Part shown: positions 1 to 5,133 of the stretch, piece after piece
Layout of the letters: each line of letters opens with the position of its first letter
Position numbering within the stretch: the stretch's first letter is position 1
NCBI GenBank assembly: GCA_938003715.1
Contig: CALKYK010000496.1
Location: forward strand, 1 to 9,887
From: an uncultured Gammaproteobacteria bacterium
GTDB lineage: Bacteria; Pseudomonadota; Gammaproteobacteria; Steroidobacterales; Woeseiaceae
Direction of reading: 5' to 3'
Length of the DNA stretch: 9,887 nt
Program-made: the position numbers and the translations under genes
Notes under the pieces: generated by a model
Told to the model about the DNA's origin: nothing
Seen by the model: the letters and a program-made list of their open reading frames with translations, nothing else
Database searches by the model: none

Positions 1-245
1 TTTTGCATCTGGTCGTCGATCCAGGCTTCGAGGCCCATGTCGACGACGTTCTGGCCCTCGGTCGGGCTGGCACCTGACGAAGCCTGGTTCAGGGACTGGT
101 GTGCCTCGGCCATCGAGACCGGCGGTGGCGGCGGCGGTGGTGGCGGTGGACCCGGCGGATTCGTCGGTCCGCCGGAAGAGCCGCCGCAGGCCGCGAGCGC
201 CAGCATCGTGGATGCGATGAGTGAGAGCAGTCGGGTCTTTTGCAT
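1..245 (-). CDS. Lipoprotein, probable DUF1800 family, N-terminal part only
   Basis: The gene starts with ATG at 245 (complement) and runs off the left edge; 81 codons are visible with no stop. An AGGA lies about 8 bases before the start. Residues 1-20 form a lipoprotein signal peptide ending in the lipobox LAAC, with Cys20 as the lipidation site. A Gly/Ser patch and ten consecutive prolines (33-42) follow, a linker that would lift the domain off the membrane. Residues 47-81 (AHQSLNQASSGASP, then GLEAWIDDQMQ) resemble the start of DUF1800 proteins, which typically read A-x-x-L-x-Q-A-T-F-G-x-(S/T)-P and then G-x-x-A-W-(I/L)-D-x-Q. DUF1800 proteins are exported, have no settled function, and often sit beside DUF1501 genes, which would lie outside this window. 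The lipoprotein call is firm; the family rests on one short stretch. The 205-bp gap to the sensor gene upstream, with a terminator-like hairpin, suggests separate transcription. Confidence 0.66.
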   Translation of the reverse strand, partial: MQKTRLLSLIASTMLALAACGGSSGGPTNPPGPPPPPPPPPPVSMAEAHQSLNQASSGASPTEGQNVVDMGLEAWIDDQMQ

Positions 246-387
246 GTCGTGTCCTGTCGGTATCGAGACCGGCGCCTCGAGGGTAGAGCCAATTGCGCGA
301 TCGTGGCGAGGACCTGGGTCGGGTTTCCCTCTTTAACCCTGCCTCATTCCCCCATTCGGTCCTGTCGATTAGTGACGCGAGTTTGTG

Positions 388-411
388 AAAAAGTGTGCGG
401 CTAATCGCCGC
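388..411 (-). terminator. Possible intrinsic terminator of the sigma/sensor operon
   Basis: Read on the minus strand, a 5-bp all-GC stem (GCGGC / GCCGC, loop GATTA) is followed by ACAC and then five T residues. It lies about 40 bases after the stop codon of the Spy-like gene and before the DUF1800 gene. The stem is short and is one copy of a 25-bp tandem repeat, so the terminator role is only plausible. Confidence 0.4.
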
Positions 412-471
412 GCAACGATTTGCGGCTAATCGCCGCGCAACGATTTGCGGCTAGTCGCCGCGCAACGATTT
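397..471. repeat. Three tandem copies of a 25-bp unit overlapping a gene end
   Basis: Three head-to-tail units occupy 397-421, 422-446 and 447-471. The first two are identical; the third differs by one base (A to G in CTAATC/CTAGTC). Each unit holds a small inverted repeat (GCGGC-5 nt-GCCGC). The third unit contains the last codons and the TAG stop of the minus-strand Spy-like gene, and on that strand each unit spells Lys-Ser-Leu-Arg-Gly-Asp-stop in its own frame. The single difference is a synonymous GAC/GAT change in the Asp codon. This looks like local amplification of the gene's 3' end into the intergenic region. There are no spacers, so it is not a CRISPR array. Confidence 0.9.
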
Positions 472-885
472 CAGGTAGGCGACCTGCTCGTCCGTGAGCA
501 GGTTCCTGAGCCGGATCAGCATTGCGACCTGGCGCTTTTTCACCTCGTTTTCCGCCCTCAGTGCGGCATCCACGTTCTCGAGCACCTCGTCTTCATCGAC
601 CGGCGATGCGTCCAGGCTCGCCAGCACGTTCTGGTACGCCTCCCGCAGGTCCCATTCGTGCTCGGCGACCGAGGCCTGCACCTCGACCACGGTGGCCCGG
701 ATCTCGGTGAACTGCTCCTTGCTCAAGCCCAGTTCGGCCTGGTGCTCCAGGATCACGTTGGGCGGAAACAGCTTGCCCTGGAAAGGATCCTTTTCCTGTC
801 CGGGCGCCTGTGCAACGGCGATGCCGGCGGTGGCGAGTGCGACGACAGCTGCCAGTGTCGCGATCAATCTGGTGTTCCTTCTCAT
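451..885 (-). CDS. Exported Spy/CpxP-like (LTxxQ) protein, probable periplasmic sensor of the sigma module
   Basis: A 144-residue protein with a clear signal peptide (basic MRRNTR, hydrophobic stretch, cleavage expected near AVAQA-27). The mature part is charged and predicted helical. It has two LTxxQ-type motifs, LSKEQ at 54-58 and LTDEQ at 130-134, one near each end, the arrangement seen in Spy/CpxP-family periplasmic proteins and relatives such as heavy-metal resistance sensors (CnrX, ZraP). Those relatives are all-helical hairpins that bind misfolded proteins or metals. His48, His76 and Met122 are possible metal contacts, but I cannot match them to the CnrX ligand set. The start codon overlaps the anti-sigma stop as ATGA, so the two are translationally coupled. 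Inferred role: it senses envelope stress or metal and modulates the anti-sigma factor. Its last codons and stop lie in the third unit of a tandem repeat. Confidence 0.8.
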   Translation of the reverse strand: MRRNTRLIATLAAVVALATAGIAVAQAPGQEKDPFQGKLFPPNVILEHQAELGLSKEQFTEIRATVVEVQASVAEHEWDLREAYQNVLASLDASPVDEDEVLENVDAALRAENEVKKRQVAMLIRLRNLLTDEQVAYLKSLRGD

Positions 886-1253
886 AGTAACGACCCTTCC
901 TGTAATTCCGTTGACACCTTGCCGAATGGCAGGTCCCGGTATATGTCAAATTGCCGTTCCGGCATCAGCGCATCGGACGGCGCCTGCCAGCTCGTCGAAT
1001 TCATCAGCGCATCGGCGATCAGCAGTTCGTCGACGATCGGATCGGTGACCGCTGCTTCACGCAGTGGCCAGATCAGCGCGGTAACAGTAATCACCGCAAT
1101 AGCGGCCGCCGCGACCGCAAGGCGCCACTGCTTGCGCTGGCGCTTCAGGCGCGTCTCGGCGCCAGCGAGGCATTCCTCGAACGTCGACCCGTTCCCGGGC
1201 TCGTTCGCAGCCCACGCCGATTTCAGCGCCTGCTTGAGATCTTCGTCCTTCAT
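882..1253 (-). CDS. Single-pass membrane anti-sigma factor (no zinc motif)
   Basis: A 123-residue protein encoded directly after the ECF sigma gene, sharing an ATGA overlap with it and another with the next gene. The cytoplasmic N-terminal part (1-43) is short and helical with many charged residues (MKDEDLKQALKSAW). One membrane segment spans about 44-62, and a periplasmic tail of about 60 residues follows. This topology and position identify it as the anti-sigma factor that holds the sigma factor at the membrane. The HxxxCxxC motif of zinc-binding anti-sigma factors is absent; the only cysteine is Cys28. It therefore resembles short CnrY-like anti-sigma proteins in plan. The periplasmic tail is the likely contact for the Spy-like protein encoded next. 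The function is assigned mainly from context and topology, as the sequence itself is not strongly diagnostic. Confidence 0.78.
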   Translation of the reverse strand: MKDEDLKQALKSAWAANEPGNGSTFEECLAGAETRLKRQRKQWRLAVAAAAIAVITVTALIWPLREAAVTDPIVDELLIADALMNSTSWQAPSDALMPERQFDIYRDLPFGKVSTELQEGSLL

Positions 1254-1789
1254 CGCGTCGACCCGGTTGGCTTCAGTTCCTCGAGCGCCTTGGCGAGCGC
1301 TTTTTTCGCGCGGTCATAGTGCACGCGCGCGGTGCCGACGGTGACGCCCATGACCTCCGATGCCTGCTCGATCGTCATGTCGCGGCAAAACACGAGTTCG
1401 GTGATGTCCCGCTGCCGGTTCGGCAATGCCTGCACCGCCTGCCAGATGCGGGCGTTGATGGAGACGCATGGATCTTCGCCGTACGTTTCCGACGGCGGCG
1501 ATTCCGCGGCGTACTGCTCGACGACGCGGAGCCGCGTTGCCCGGCGCCGGAAGCGGCCTCGCGCGAGGTTCTGCACCACGCCGAACAGGAACGTCTTCAA
1601 AGTCGACTGCTGCGAGAACTTCGCGCGGCCGCTCAGGATTTCGACATAAGCCTCTTGCATCAGGTCCTCGGCGACGTCCGGGGCAAATCCGCAGCGCGAC
1701 AGTGCCCACCCGTAGAGCTCGTTGTGCAGTGCCTTGAGCGCCGTCCGTGACACATGCGGGTTGTTGTCCAGCGCATCATGATCCCTCAT
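1250..1789 (-). CDS. ECF-type RNA polymerase sigma factor
   Basis: A 179-residue group IV sigma factor. Region 2 covers about residues 20-83, with the core-binding and -10 recognition helices (EDLMQEAYVEIL at 41-52, then LKTFLFGVVQNLARGRFRRR). A short variable linker (about 84-112) joins it to region 4 (about 113-172), which begins IWQAVQALPNRQRDI and ends in a helix-turn-helix (MTIEQASEVMGVTVGTARVH at 138-157) for the -35 element. There is no region 1 or 3, as expected for ECF proteins. GGAGGG at 1793-1798 precedes the ATG closely and supports this start. It is the first gene of a three-gene operon with its anti-sigma factor and a periplasmic protein, so it probably activates its own operon and an envelope-stress or metal response. 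I could not pick out its promoter motif with confidence. Confidence 0.92.
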   Translation of the reverse strand: MRDHDALDNNPHVSRTALKALHNELYGWALSRCGFAPDVAEDLMQEAYVEILSGRAKFSQQSTLKTFLFGVVQNLARGRFRRRATRLRVVEQYAAESPPSETYGEDPCVSINARIWQAVQALPNRQRDITELVFCRDMTIEQASEVMGVTVGTARVHYDRAKKALAKALEELKPTGSTR

Positions 1790-2066
1790 ACGCCCTCCAG
1801 GAACTGGGTGGGTCGTGGAGCAGATGCATATGACACCACAGGCGGATTAATCGGGGCTGAACTCGGTCCGTCGGACGTTTGGCGGGCGGGACGGCGTTGC
1901 ACTCCCGTAAGCCGTTGATTGTTGGTTAAGTCCCCTCGACCCTGCCGGTGCGCTGCTACGCTTTGATTACGCTATCGCGGCTGATTTTTACGTCGAATCG
2001 GGCGGGCGATCAGCATCGTCGTTCGGTACCTGGAGCGCGACCTGTTCAGCAAAGGGGGGGTGAACA
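1790..2066. promoter_or_regulatory. Divergent intergenic region between sigma operon and MoaF-like gene
   Basis: These 277 bases separate the starts of two divergently transcribed genes, so promoters for both must lie here. I see no gene. A small near-perfect palindrome, GTCCG-T-CGGAC, sits at 1866-1876. On the minus strand GCAAC followed at ECF-like distance by CGTC (around 1875-1900) is a conceivable self-recognised promoter, but the spacing and sequence are too loose to annotate as such. On the plus side a strong purine run (GGGGGGG, 2055-2061) is the ribosome-binding region for the gene at 2067. Confidence 0.5.
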
Positions 2067-2474
2067 ATGAAAACAATTAACGTGTTGCTGGCCTGGATAA
2101 TGGTCGGAGCGCTCGCGCCTTTCCTCGCTTCGGCACAGGATGCCGATCCTCATGCGCTGGATGGTACGGAGCTGGAATACACGTACACGGACGGCGGGAC
2201 CGTCGTCCTGAATTTCTACGACGGGTTGGTGAAATTTCGCTGGGTCGCCGGACCGAACGAAGGTCAGTCGGGGGAAGGGTTTCCCTATCGCGCGAAACTG
2301 ATCGGCAATGACCGTTACATGGTGATCTGGCAGATGGTCGAGGCGCGCAACTACATGACGATGGTCGTCGACCTCGGACAGCGCGCCTTGTTTACGTCCG
2401 GGCTGCTGAGTTACGGAACGGATGACGAGGCGATTCTCTTCGAACAGGCAACGATTCATCGCGTGGAGCGTTAG
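2067..2474 (+). CDS. Secreted MoaF-like small beta-barrel protein
   Basis: A 135-residue protein with a signal peptide (MKTINV, hydrophobic core, cleavage near ASA-23). A G-rich ribosome-binding run lies just before the ATG. The mature part resembles MoaF-type / phenolic-acid-decarboxylase-like calycin barrels: an early G-T-x-(L)-x-Y-x-Y strand (33-40), then FYDGLVKFRWVAGPNEGQSG (50-69), PYRAKLIG with Y84 and W89 (YMVIWQ), and a late strand pair VVDLGQRALFTSG. Members of this superfamily have 8-10 strands around a small hydrophobic pocket and are mostly uncharacterised; MoaF itself belongs to monoamine-regulated operons. The exported form suggests a periplasmic binding role or an enzyme of unknown substrate. 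Divergence from the sigma operon makes it a candidate regulon member. The family call is from remembered motif pattern and is moderate. Confidence 0.6.
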   Translation: MKTINVLLAWIMVGALAPFLASAQDADPHALDGTELEYTYTDGGTVVLNFYDGLVKFRWVAGPNEGQSGEGFPYRAKLIGNDRYMVIWQMVEARNYMTMVVDLGQRALFTSGLLSYGTDDEAILFEQATIHRVER

Positions 2475-2531
2475 CGTCTCGGGATGAACGCCTGGTCGAT
2501 GAGAAATCACATTAACCTTCCAAAATAGCCG

Positions 2532-2545
2532 CCTCCCGCGGGAGG
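2532..2545. repeat. Perfect 14-bp palindrome
   Basis: CCTCCCGCGGGAGG is its own reverse complement. It lies 57 bases after the MoaF-like stop codon and 137 bases before the glycoside hydrolase start at 2683. It could be an operator or part of a transcription end signal; no T-run follows, so a classical intrinsic terminator is not supported. Confidence 0.45.
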
Positions 2546-2558
2546 AATGTTGCACACG

Positions 2559-2577
2559 CTGGAAATTTTCGTTCCAG
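2559..2577 (+). other. Small inverted repeat in the gap before the glycoside hydrolase
   Basis: CTGGAA and TTCCAG (6 bp each) flank a 7-base AT-rich loop. With the palindrome at 2532-2545 this gives two dyads within 46 bases in a 208-bp gap that otherwise shows no gene. The role is unknown. Confidence 0.3.
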
Positions 2578-2682
2578 GCCAGCCGCCCGGCGCACATAAG
2601 TGATTGAATCGTGGCAACCGAATGCCCCGCGCTGAGAAATCGGGCACGGACAGGCCGTGTCGCCTGTCGTAAGTTGGCGTCG

Positions 2683-3837
2683 ATGAACGGTCGAATCTAC
2701 ACATGGCTGGCGATTGCCCTTTCTGCCCTCGCGCTCCAGGGCTGCGGCGGCGGTTCCGCTGGCATCACCGCACCTCCCCCGCCGGTCCTTCCGCCACCGC
2801 CGGCGACGCGCTCCTACGAGATGGGATTTACGCCGTGGCCTTATGACGCGACGCCGACAGCCGTCAATTTCGTCTACACGGAGGCGGCGCAGCTCGGCGA
2901 CTTCATTGCGCACCACCTCGACGGCGGTATTCCCTGGGACGAAGCGCTGAACGGCACCGCGTATGCGGCCGAGGTCGAGGCCGAGATCAGCGGGCGTCTC
3001 GCGAACACGCCGGCGGACATGCGCACTTACCTTGCCGTCAGCCCCTTGAACGGCGCGCGTGACGGACTCGCCGACTACTGGGGCAGCGCACCGAACCAGC
3101 CGCTGCCGTCGCCGTGGGACACGCTCGGCCTGGACCACCCGGACGTGATTACGGCCTACACAAACTTCGTCGCGGACCTGATCCAGCGCTTCGATCCGGA
3201 CTATTTCAACCTCGGCATCGAAGTCAGCGAGCTCGCAATCAACGACCTTGCCGAATTCGACCGGCTGGTCGTCTTTACCGAAGCCGTTTCGACCTCGCTG
3301 CGCACCCAGTTCCCCGACCTGCAGCTGATGATCAGCGTCGCGTTGAAGTCGCCGGCATCGAACGCCGCCGCGACGATCGCCGCGCAGGTGCCGCGCGTTC
3401 TGCAATACGTGGACGTCGTCGGCATCAGCATCTACCCGTACATCTTCTTCGATCACGCGGACCGCGGCGATCCCGCCAACCTTCCGACGGACTGGCTGTT
3501 GCAGATTGCCGCGATTGCCGGCAGCAAGGCCATTGCGATCGCCGAAACCGGCTGGGCCGCGGAAGACGTGACGATTCCGACGTTCGGCGTCGACATCGTC
3601 AGCAACGCCAATTTGCAAAACGCCTACATGAACACGCTGTTCGACGCCGCCGAACTGCTGGACGCGCAGTTCATCGTCTGGTTCGCACTGGTCGATTACG
3701 ACGCCCTGTGGAACGGCGCGCTGCAGCAGGATCCGGTCGCGCGCATCTGGCGTGACATCGGGCTTTACGACGAAAACCTGAACCCGAGGCCGGCGCTCGA
3801 CACCTGGCAGTCGAAACTGGCTGAAGCCATTCAGTAG
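2683..3837 (+). CDS. Outer-membrane-type lipoprotein, putative clan GH-A glycoside hydrolase
   Basis: I place the start at ATG 2683 because it opens a lipoprotein signal peptide (MNGRIYTWLAIALSALALQGC) with lipobox LQGC and Cys21. The in-frame GTG at 2611 would add 24 residues before it. The resulting 384-residue protein has a Gly/Ser patch, a proline-rich linker (31-40), then a domain of about 340 residues. That domain carries TIM-barrel glycosidase signs: YFNLGIEVSE at 174-183, LQLMISVAL at 213-221, VDVVGISIYPY at 243-253, AIAIAETGW at 283-291, and FIVWFALVDYD at 330-340. Glu183 is the likely acid/base and Glu288 (in AETGW) the likely nucleophile; their separation of about 105 residues fits clan GH-A retaining enzymes such as GH17, GH53 or GH39. 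The residue before the acid/base is Ser rather than the usual Asn. The substrate cannot be named. No clear Shine-Dalgarno precedes 2683. Confidence 0.7.
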   Translation: MNGRIYTWLAIALSALALQGCGGGSAGITAPPPPVLPPPPATRSYEMGFTPWPYDATPTAVNFVYTEAAQLGDFIAHHLDGGIPWDEALNGTAYAAEVEAEISGRLANTPADMRTYLAVSPLNGARDGLADYWGSAPNQPLPSPWDTLGLDHPDVITAYTNFVADLIQRFDPDYFNLGIEVSELAINDLAEFDRLVVFTEAVSTSLRTQFPDLQLMISVALKSPASNAAATIAAQVPRVLQYVDVVGISIYPYIFFDHADRGDPANLPTDWLLQIAAIAGSKAIAIAETGWAAEDVTIPTFGVDIVSNANLQNAYMNTLFDAAELLDAQFIVWFALVDYDALWNGALQQDPVARIWRDIGLYDENLNPRPALDTWQSKLAEAIQ

Positions 3838-3970
3838 CCGGCACGACCGATACTTGTCGCGGTACGGGCAGAGAACCACGCGCGGAATACGACGAGAACC
3901 ATCATTGGCCGAGGCGCCCGGGTGCGAATGGTACGATTGTACGAGTAGACGAAATCCCGTCCGCACTTGA

Positions 3971-4003
3971 CTGGTGCCGGCCGGTCTTCGAACCGGCCAC
4001 CAG
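3971..4003 (+). other. Long bulged hairpin in the leader of the membrane protein gene
   Basis: CTGGT pairs with ACCAG, then after a 3-base bulge (GCC) GGCCGGT pairs with ACCGGCC around a 6-base loop CTTCGA: 12 base pairs, mostly GC. It ends 6 bases before the GGAG (4010-4013) that serves the ATG at 4025. It could be a transcription end for an upstream transcript or a translation-affecting leader structure. The 3' half looks superficially like a tRNA acceptor end (GGCCACCA), but no tRNA body precedes it. Confidence 0.5.
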
Positions 4004-4024
4004 CCCTTCGGAGCAATCAAAGCG

Positions 4025-4438
4025 ATGAGTGACGAGTCCGCAGCAACCGTTCGCTGGAGTTATTGGGCGATTGCGTCAGCGGGGCTCGTTTTCAATCTCC
4101 TCGGCTGCATCAATTTCGCCTCGCAGATTAATCCCGAGGCGGTCGCTGCAATGCCCGATGCGTATCGCATGATCGTAGAAAGCAGGCCCGCATGGGCTAC
4201 AGGTGCCTTTGCTATAGCGGTATTCGGTGGCTTGCTCGGATGCGTCCTGCTTCTTTTCAGAAAGGCGGCAGCACTCTATGTGTTTGTCGTATCGCTCGTT
4301 GCTGCGGTGCTGGCGCAGTTGCCATCTATCGGGGCTGCGGATTTGCCTGACGCAGCGTGGATCGGCTGGGCTAGCCAGTTAGCGGTTACCATGTTCCTGA
4401 TCTGGTTTTCGAGGCGCGCCCGGGCTGCCGAAAGCTGA
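4025..4438 (+). CDS. Four-helix integral membrane protein, function unknown
   Basis: A 137-residue protein with four predicted membrane helices at about 12-32, 56-77, 80-99 and 112-129. The N-terminus is short and cytoplasmic-looking and the C-terminus is basic (SRRARA). The loop between helices 1 and 2 carries NPEAVAAMPDAYRMIVESRPAWATGAFAIAVFGG. This pattern (a Met/Leu-Pro-x-A run, then a P-x-W-(A/V)-T-x-A-F-A motif leading into a Gly-rich helix) recurs in small proteins sometimes labelled sugar transporter without evidence. I would not assign a substrate. ATG 4025 is chosen over the in-frame GTG 3974 because GGAG (4010-4013) precedes it and the longer form would be translated through a strong hairpin. 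The next gene starts 12 bases after its stop, so the two are probably co-transcribed. Confidence 0.8.
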   Translation: MSDESAATVRWSYWAIASAGLVFNLLGCINFASQINPEAVAAMPDAYRMIVESRPAWATGAFAIAVFGGLLGCVLLLFRKAAALYVFVVSLVAAVLAQLPSIGAADLPDAAWIGWASQLAVTMFLIWFSRRARAAES

Positions 4439-4450
4439 CGGGAAAGCCCC

Positions 4451-4855
4451 ATGAATAAGCGAGTCTCGAACGCCCGCGCCGCCATGCTCGATCCCGAGTG
4501 GCCGTGCAAACGCTGCGAAGATCTCAGGCAGAACGTGCCGGTCGGCAAACCACGCAAACTTCGCCAGGTTCACCGGGTCATTTCACAAAACCTTGCCGAC
4601 GGCACGATCGCCGAGGTCGAGAGCCCGACCAAAGCGGAGCGAGTGGCGATCGTCCAAACGCTATTCGGCGTCGACGAAGATCCGGACCCGGCCATGCCGC
4701 CGTTCGCCGAACTCCTGAGCAGAGACTCTCTGCCCGACATCATCCTGTACTACTTTCGCTGTGCCGACTGCAACCTGCTGTTCAGCCTGGCAGTGGATAC
4801 CCATCACGGCTCGGGCGGCCGCTGGCGTCCGGAGTTCGACGAGGACCTCGTCTGA
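4451..4855 (+). CDS. Small hypothetical protein with two CxxC pairs (split zinc ribbon)
   Basis: A 134-residue soluble protein that I do not recognise as a named family. Cys19 and Cys22 (PCKRC) and Cys104 and Cys107 (RCADC) form two knuckles separated by about 80 residues. Together they could bind one zinc ion in a split ribbon, with an acidic helical insert between them. The C-terminal stretch YFRCADCNLLFSLAVDTHHG followed by SGGRW is the most distinctive part, and His118/His119 might also contribute to metal binding. There is no signal peptide or membrane segment, so it is cytoplasmic. GGGAAAG (about 4440-4446) precedes the ATG. It lies 12 bases downstream of the four-helix membrane protein and probably shares its transcript. 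Whether the two proteins work together is unknown. Confidence 0.75.
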   Translation: MNKRVSNARAAMLDPEWPCKRCEDLRQNVPVGKPRKLRQVHRVISQNLADGTIAEVESPTKAERVAIVQTLFGVDEDPDPAMPPFAELLSRDSLPDIILYYFRCADCNLLFSLAVDTHHGSGGRWRPEFDEDLV

Positions 4856-4910
4856 CCTTCAGCCGATCTGCCCACCCCACAACTGACTGAATCATAAAAC
4901 AAAATAGATC

Positions 4911-4940
4911 TTGATGTTCGAAGCAGCTCGCCACGACAAT
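4911..4940 (+). promoter_or_regulatory. Candidate sigma-70-like promoter for the cupredoxin gene
   Basis: TTGATG (4911-4916, four of six matches to TTGACA) and GACAAT (4935-4940, four of six matches to TATAAT) are 18 bases apart. They sit in the only AT-rich patch upstream of the cupredoxin gene. It would give a leader of nearly 190 bases, which is long. This is a weak, purely sequence-based call. Confidence 0.25.
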
Positions 4941-5024
4941 AGATCGTTCGTTGATCGGGTGGCCGCGCTACCGGCTGCTTGTGAACCGGCGTTTTCCGCT
5001 ATTCCGACCCCCCTTCACCGATAT

Positions 5025-5043
5025 GTGCGCGCTCGCGGCGCAC
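5025..5043 (+). other. GC-rich hairpin in the cupredoxin leader
   Basis: GTGCGC (5025-5030) pairs with GCGCAC (5038-5043) around a 7-base loop. It lies 90 bases before the cupredoxin ATG, downstream of the candidate promoter. The role is not evident. Confidence 0.3.
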
Positions 5044-5133
5044 AGTGCATTACTGCGGGCGTGCGTGGTTATCACATCTCCCGAGAACAGGCCGATCGGT
5101 CACAGGAGGGAGACGTCTTATCGAGAGGGTAAT

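Larger units (their letters stand above)
4856..5133 (+). other. 278-bp intergenic region upstream of the cupredoxin gene
   Basis: I see no convincing gene here. It begins with an AT-rich patch (around 4889-4907) unusual for this window, repeats the octamer AATAGATC at 4903-4910 and 4938-4945, and holds a possible promoter (4911-4940) and a hairpin (5025-5043). In-frame codons extend upstream of the cupredoxin ATG to 4951, but the translated stretch is basic and non-secretory, so I regard it as non-coding leader. Confidence 0.5.

Noticed and set aside
397..471. Possible CRISPR array
   Set aside because: The units are directly abutting with no spacers and overlap a gene end.
445..1344. 299-codon plus-strand open frame over the sensor and anti-sigma genes
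   Set aside because: The minus-strand genes have signal peptide, membrane segment and coupled overlaps; the plus-strand product has no family features.
2611..2682. GTG start giving 24 more residues on the glycoside hydrolase
   Set aside because: The extension would bury the lipoprotein signal peptide inside the protein.
3979..4003. tRNA 3' end (TTCGA loop and GGCCACCA)
   Set aside because: The loop and stem lengths do not fit a T-arm and there is no anticodon or D-arm upstream; it is explained by the hairpin.
2512..4020. 502-codon open frame on the minus strand
   Set aside because: It is antisense to the glycoside hydrolase, rich in Arg and Val with no recognisable domain, and arises from GC-rich codon bias of the real gene.
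4951..5133. Upstream extension of the cupredoxin frame
   Set aside because: The extra 61 residues are basic and unstructured and precede a good signal peptide with its own ribosome-binding site.
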